Below are positions 13,959 through 16,223 of a stretch of 16,223 nt of DNA, piece after piece. The notes beneath the pieces are model-generated. The model was not told where the DNA came from. It ran no database searches and worked only from the letters and a program-made list of their open reading frames with translations. The position numbers and the translations under genes are program-made. The stretch spans positions 1 to 16,223 of the forward strand of contig DHVO01000081.1 of NCBI GenBank assembly GCA_002412705.1, in the 5' to 3' direction. This DNA is from Bacteroidales bacterium UBA5206. GTDB taxonomy: Bacteria > Bacteroidota > Bacteroidia > Bacteroidales > Tenuifilaceae. How positions within the stretch are numbered: position 1 is the first letter of the stretch; each line of letters opens with the position of its first letter.

Positions 13959-14168
13959 TCAACCTCCAGTCATTAGGTGAATCACCTCTACGTTATCGCC
14001 CTCGGCAACGTTAGTAACAGGGTAATCCTCCTTTTTAATAACCACACCATTATGCTTAACAAAAAGCATTTTGTAAGTGAAGCTCTTTAGTGCTAACAAC
14101 TCTTCAATAGATATTGTGGGCTGATTCAAATCAAGCTCTTCGGCTCTATTGTTAAGGGTTATTTTCAT
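13959..14168 (-). CDS. thiS: Sulfur carrier protein ThiS
   Basis: A 69-residue ubiquitin-fold protein beginning MKITLNNRAEEL and ending HLMTGG. The C-terminal Gly-Gly is the part that is adenylated and then converted to thiocarboxylate, which donates sulfur in making the thiazole ring of thiamine. The HNGVVIKKEDY and EGDNVEVIH segments match the family core. An in-frame ATG at 14207 would add a hydrophobic extension unlike any ThiS, so 14168 is chosen. The start overlaps the end of thiF by 17 bases, indicating coupled expression with its activating enzyme. The usual partners thiG, thiH, thiC and thiE are not present in the window. Confidence 0.92.
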   Translation of the reverse strand: MKITLNNRAEELDLNQPTISIEELLALKSFTYKMLFVKHNGVVIKKEDYPVTNVAEGDNVEVIHLMTGG

Positions 14169-14760
14169 TTCCAAAATATTTTGAGAGTAACAAACTAACC
14201 ACAACATTTGCCTGTTGCGAGGCGCAAATGCCTACTCGTGGGGCAATTGGGGGCAAATTAACAGAAACCTCCGAAACGCCATCGCCACAAAGATACAAAT
14301 TTCCCATTTCCCGAACAGCCATAGTGTTGGAGTTCCCCCAACCAGCCATTCCATTTCCTACTACAAGCGGAATGGAAGGAAAAGTAGAAGCAAACAGCTC
14401 AATTAACACCCTCTTCATCTCGGCAACATCAAACGCCTCAACCATAACATCAACAGTGGGGTATATTACAGGGATATTCTGCGACGTAAGGTGCAAGTTA
14501 TGTATCTCTACTGTAACCTCGGGTCTTATTCTAAGCAAATTCTCCTTTAGCGCTTCAACTTTATAGCGCCCCAGCTGATCGGCAAAGTAGAACTGCCGGT
14601 TAAGATTCGACTCGGACACCACATCAAAATCGGCAATAATAAGTCGGCCAACGCCAGCCCTAACTAGAGCTTGAGCAATATTGCTACCCAATCCACCAGC
14701 ACCCGCAATTCCCACTGTGTAGTGAGAAAGTATGGACTTAATTTCATCAAAAGTTGGCAT
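14152..14760 (-). CDS. thiF: Sulfur carrier adenylyltransferase ThiF (short form)
   Basis: A 202-residue E1-like enzyme with a Rossmann ATP-binding loop GAGGLGS (20-26), Asp44/Asp46 in ADFDVVSESNLNRQ with the Asn52, Asn54, Arg55 and Gln56 ATP-site set, and Asp111 in AFDVAEMK. It adenylates the C-terminal glycine of ThiS. It is shorter than E. coli ThiF (about 250 residues) and has only Cys158 and Cys179, so the four-cysteine zinc site is missing, as in the short ThiF family of anaerobes. It lies 36 bases after the DUF364 gene and overlaps thiS. A role in another sulfur-carrier pathway, such as for a metal cofactor, is possible given the context. Confidence 0.9.
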   Translation of the reverse strand: MPTFDEIKSILSHYTVGIAGAGGLGSNIAQALVRAGVGRLIIADFDVVSESNLNRQFYFADQLGRYKVEALKENLLRIRPEVTVEIHNLHLTSQNIPVIYPTVDVMVEAFDVAEMKRVLIELFASTFPSIPLVVGNGMAGWGNSNTMAVREMGNLYLCGDGVSEVSVNLPPIAPRVGICASQQANVVVSLLLSKYFGNENNP

Positions 14761-14796
14761 TGCTATACACTATTAATTAAAAGGTTGCACAAAAAA

Positions 14797-15501
14797 CTAC
14801 TCAACGTAAACCTTATCCATAAATCCAAGAAACGAACGGGTTCCCCCGCCTATGGCAATCTGGGTTAGCACACGCTCATCTGATGGCTTAAAGCGGGAAC
14901 CAAACAACGCCTTCACGTTAGGAATGTCCAGCATTGCTGAGCAAAGCGGTGTTGATGGGCCCAACATGTAAACCGCACACACAGGTCTTACCATTGCCAG
15001 CAATGCCCCAAGGGTACCATTAAAAATTGTGGTTGATGTAACTATTAACGCATCGGCTGCAGCAAGGTACTCCTGTTGTTTGGCCAGGGGAAGCACCGGT
15101 TTTTCGGATTCGTCCAAATCAAAAACATCAACAGCAAGGCCCGCATCAGTAAACTTCTTAACCAACGAACCAAAATACCCCACCATGGCAATCCTGCTGA
15201 AGCGGGCAAAGGCGATGGCATCAAAAATATCGCCACTGCTAGCTGGTAGCGTGTAGTTTGCACAAGCATTAATCCATGCACACACCAAAATGCGATGGGA
15301 GATAATCCCAAAATTGGGTGCGCTAAGCATAGATTTATCGGGTACAACCTCGGTACCAAGAGTAGCACACACACCTATATTCCCATTGGTTAGCACAACG
15401 GCCACATACTTATCGCCGCAAACCAGCCGTTGTAGTAGGTGCTCTGAGAAAGGGTATTCTTGCCAAAGCTGCTGCAGTATATCGGTTGATTCAAACTTCA
15501 T
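14797..15501 (-). CDS. DUF364/DUF4213 family protein, putative heavy-metal chelation fold
   Basis: A 234-residue cytoplasmic protein. The first 80 or so residues fit the DUF4213 lead domain. The rest fits DUF364: DIFDAIAFARFSRIAMVGYF (91-110), then a second Rossmann-like half with DALIVTSTTIFNGTL (150-164) and YMLGPSTPL (178-186). The family has been named for a proposed heavy-metal chelation role and often sits near metal or cofactor transport genes; no enzymatic activity is assured. Here it is the first gene of a minus-strand run with thiF and thiS, 36 bases from thiF, behind a consensus promoter. That placement suggests a link to sulfur or metal cofactor handling. Confidence 0.85.
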   Translation of the reverse strand: MKFESTDILQQLWQEYPFSEHLLQRLVCGDKYVAVVLTNGNIGVCATLGTEVVPDKSMLSAPNFGIISHRILVCAWINACANYTLPASSGDIFDAIAFARFSRIAMVGYFGSLVKKFTDAGLAVDVFDLDESEKPVLPLAKQQEYLAAADALIVTSTTIFNGTLGALLAMVRPVCAVYMLGPSTPLCSAMLDIPNVKALFGSRFKPSDERVLTQIAIGGGTRSFLGFMDKVYVE

Positions 15502-15518
15502 TTGCTACGCTTTAGGCT

Positions 15519-15548
15519 CAAATATAGCATGGAAAGGTGGTTGTACAG
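15519..15548 (-). promoter_or_regulatory. Promoter of the DUF364-thiF-thiS unit
   Basis: On the minus strand CTG (15546-15548) stands 19 bases before TATATTTG (15519-15526), a near match to TTG-N19-TAnnTTTG. The predicted leader is about 13 bases before the ATG at 15501. No thiamine riboswitch could be recognised in so short a leader. Confidence 0.55.
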
Positions 15549-15651
15549 TAAAAAGAGGGGTATATTTTAATCATTTCAAAGTTCCAAACCCAATATTACT
15601 TTGTATCCCTTAAAGCTGACTAGCATCAGGTTTTTATTAAATGGAGAGTGA

Positions 15652-15659
15652 TATATTTG
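15652..15659 (+). promoter_or_regulatory. Possible -7 element for the helical-repeat protein gene
   Basis: TATATTTG matches TAnnTTTG and lies 20 bases before the ATG at 15680. It favours that start over the in-frame ATG at 15641, which would be upstream of the transcript start. No exact TTG is found 19 bases upstream. Confidence 0.45.
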
Positions 15660-15679
15660 CACCTATCCACAAGTACCCC

Positions 15680-16223
15680 ATGCAAAACCGACTAATTGAG
15701 CGCCTACAGTACGCGCTGCGAAAAACGGAACTACTAGAGCTAACCGCGGCCCTTGAGCAGGAAGGCTGCACGCTGGAACAGCTACTTAGCATTATAAAAA
15801 ACGAAAAGAATCCGGTGGCATTTCATGCCGCTTGGGTAATTGAGAACATGGTTATGCCCAACCCCGAAAAGCACATAGCTATTTTGCCATTGCTTAGCAA
15901 TGAGTTTATAGAAACAACCAACGATAGCGTTCAGCGTCACTTTGCAAAAATTCTATCCCACCTGCTAACACTGGCACACAAAGGGCAACTTGGTAACGCT
16001 GCCATTAAGCGGGTTAACGCCATAGATACAGACCCAATTATAGAGCGGTGCATTGAGCTAATATCCAACCCACAAACCAAAATTGCTGTTGCAGCTCATT
16101 GTATTGATATTATTTACACCCTATCGCATAGGGTTGACTGGCTGCAACAGGAACTCCCGTTTATACTCGAGTCGCAAATAAGCATAGGTTCGGCAGGAAT
16201 ACAATCCCGTTGCCGTAACATAC
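15680..16223 (+). CDS. Helical-repeat (HEAT-like) protein, 3' end outside the window
   Basis: The frame is open from 15641 to the end of the window. The ATG at 15680 is preferred because a -7 box lies between the two possible starts. The 181 visible residues are almost all helical, starting MQNRLIERLQYALRK. They include AFHAAWVIENMV, where an alanine-rich helix is followed by a proline turn, and later LPLLSNEFIE, IAVAAHCIDIIYTLSHRVDW. This pattern suggests paired helices like HEAT or ARM repeats, which usually bind other proteins. There is no signal peptide or membrane segment. The function is not recognised. It is divergent from the DUF364 gene, with 178 bases between their starts. Confidence 0.72.
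   Translation, partial: MQNRLIERLQYALRKTELLELTAALEQEGCTLEQLLSIIKNEKNPVAFHAAWVIENMVMPNPEKHIAILPLLSNEFIETTNDSVQRHFAKILSHLLTLAHKGQLGNAAIKRVNAIDTDPIIERCIELISNPQTKIAVAAHCIDIIYTLSHRVDWLQQELPFILESQISIGSAGIQSRCRNI

Noticed and set aside
14169..14207. Upstream ATG for ThiS
   Set aside because: It adds a hydrophobic stretch unlike ThiS proteins; the ATG at 14168 gives the usual MKITLN start and length.
15290..15613. 107-codon plus-strand frame antisense to the DUF364 gene
   Set aside because: It lies mostly opposite a clear family match, its composition is not protein-like, and no promoter or ribosome site precedes it.

Overview
The window looks like chromosomal DNA of a member of the Bacteroidota, probably an anaerobic Bacteroidales-type organism. 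The evidence is the protein families (TPR sensor kinase, short FtsB/DivIC-like protein, two-cysteine ThiF) and repeated promoters of the form TTG-N19-TAnnTTTG, the Bacteroidota housekeeping consensus. No tRNA, rRNA, transposase, CRISPR array or phage gene was seen. Assignments rest on motif reading by eye; no database search was run.

Layout, left to right. (1) Positions 1-2890, plus strand: the 3' part of a large TPR sensor histidine kinase overlaps a small exonuclease VII subunit gene (xseB), closed by a bidirectional terminator. (2) 2925-4784, minus: an aspartate ammonia-lyase carrying an extra N-terminal cyclic-nucleotide-binding-like domain, with an unusually good Shine-Dalgarno sequence. 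(3) 4985-8696: a divergent locus. On the minus strand lie an unlisted 59-residue membrane protein and a trypsin-like protein whose catalytic histidine appears to be glutamine. On the plus strand lies an 832-residue STAND/NACHT-type NTPase with an HTH-like N-terminus. This is the best candidate for an uncharacterised signalling or defence-like system. (4) 8693-11243, minus: a peptide-binding lipoprotein of the OppA/DppA type followed by a BadF-type sugar kinase, a pairing that suggests salvage of cell-wall fragments. (5) 11262-11816: a 555-base gene-free region with the lipoprotein promoter, a 13-bp-stem terminator and a nested set of complementary segments that I read as a possible minus-strand small RNA. 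(6) 11817-13580, plus: Crp/Fnr regulator, DUF1697 protein and cysteine hydrolase, closely spaced. (7) 13599-15501, minus: a DUF364 protein, ThiF, ThiS and a FtsB/DivIC-like division protein. (8) 15680-end, plus: the start of a helical-repeat protein cut by the window edge.

Most of the genes are ordinary housekeeping or accessory metabolism. The points that merit a second look are the regulatory-domain/aspartase fusion, the protease-like/membrane/NTPase locus, the possible small RNA, and the ThiF-ThiS pair beside DUF364 without other thiamine genes.
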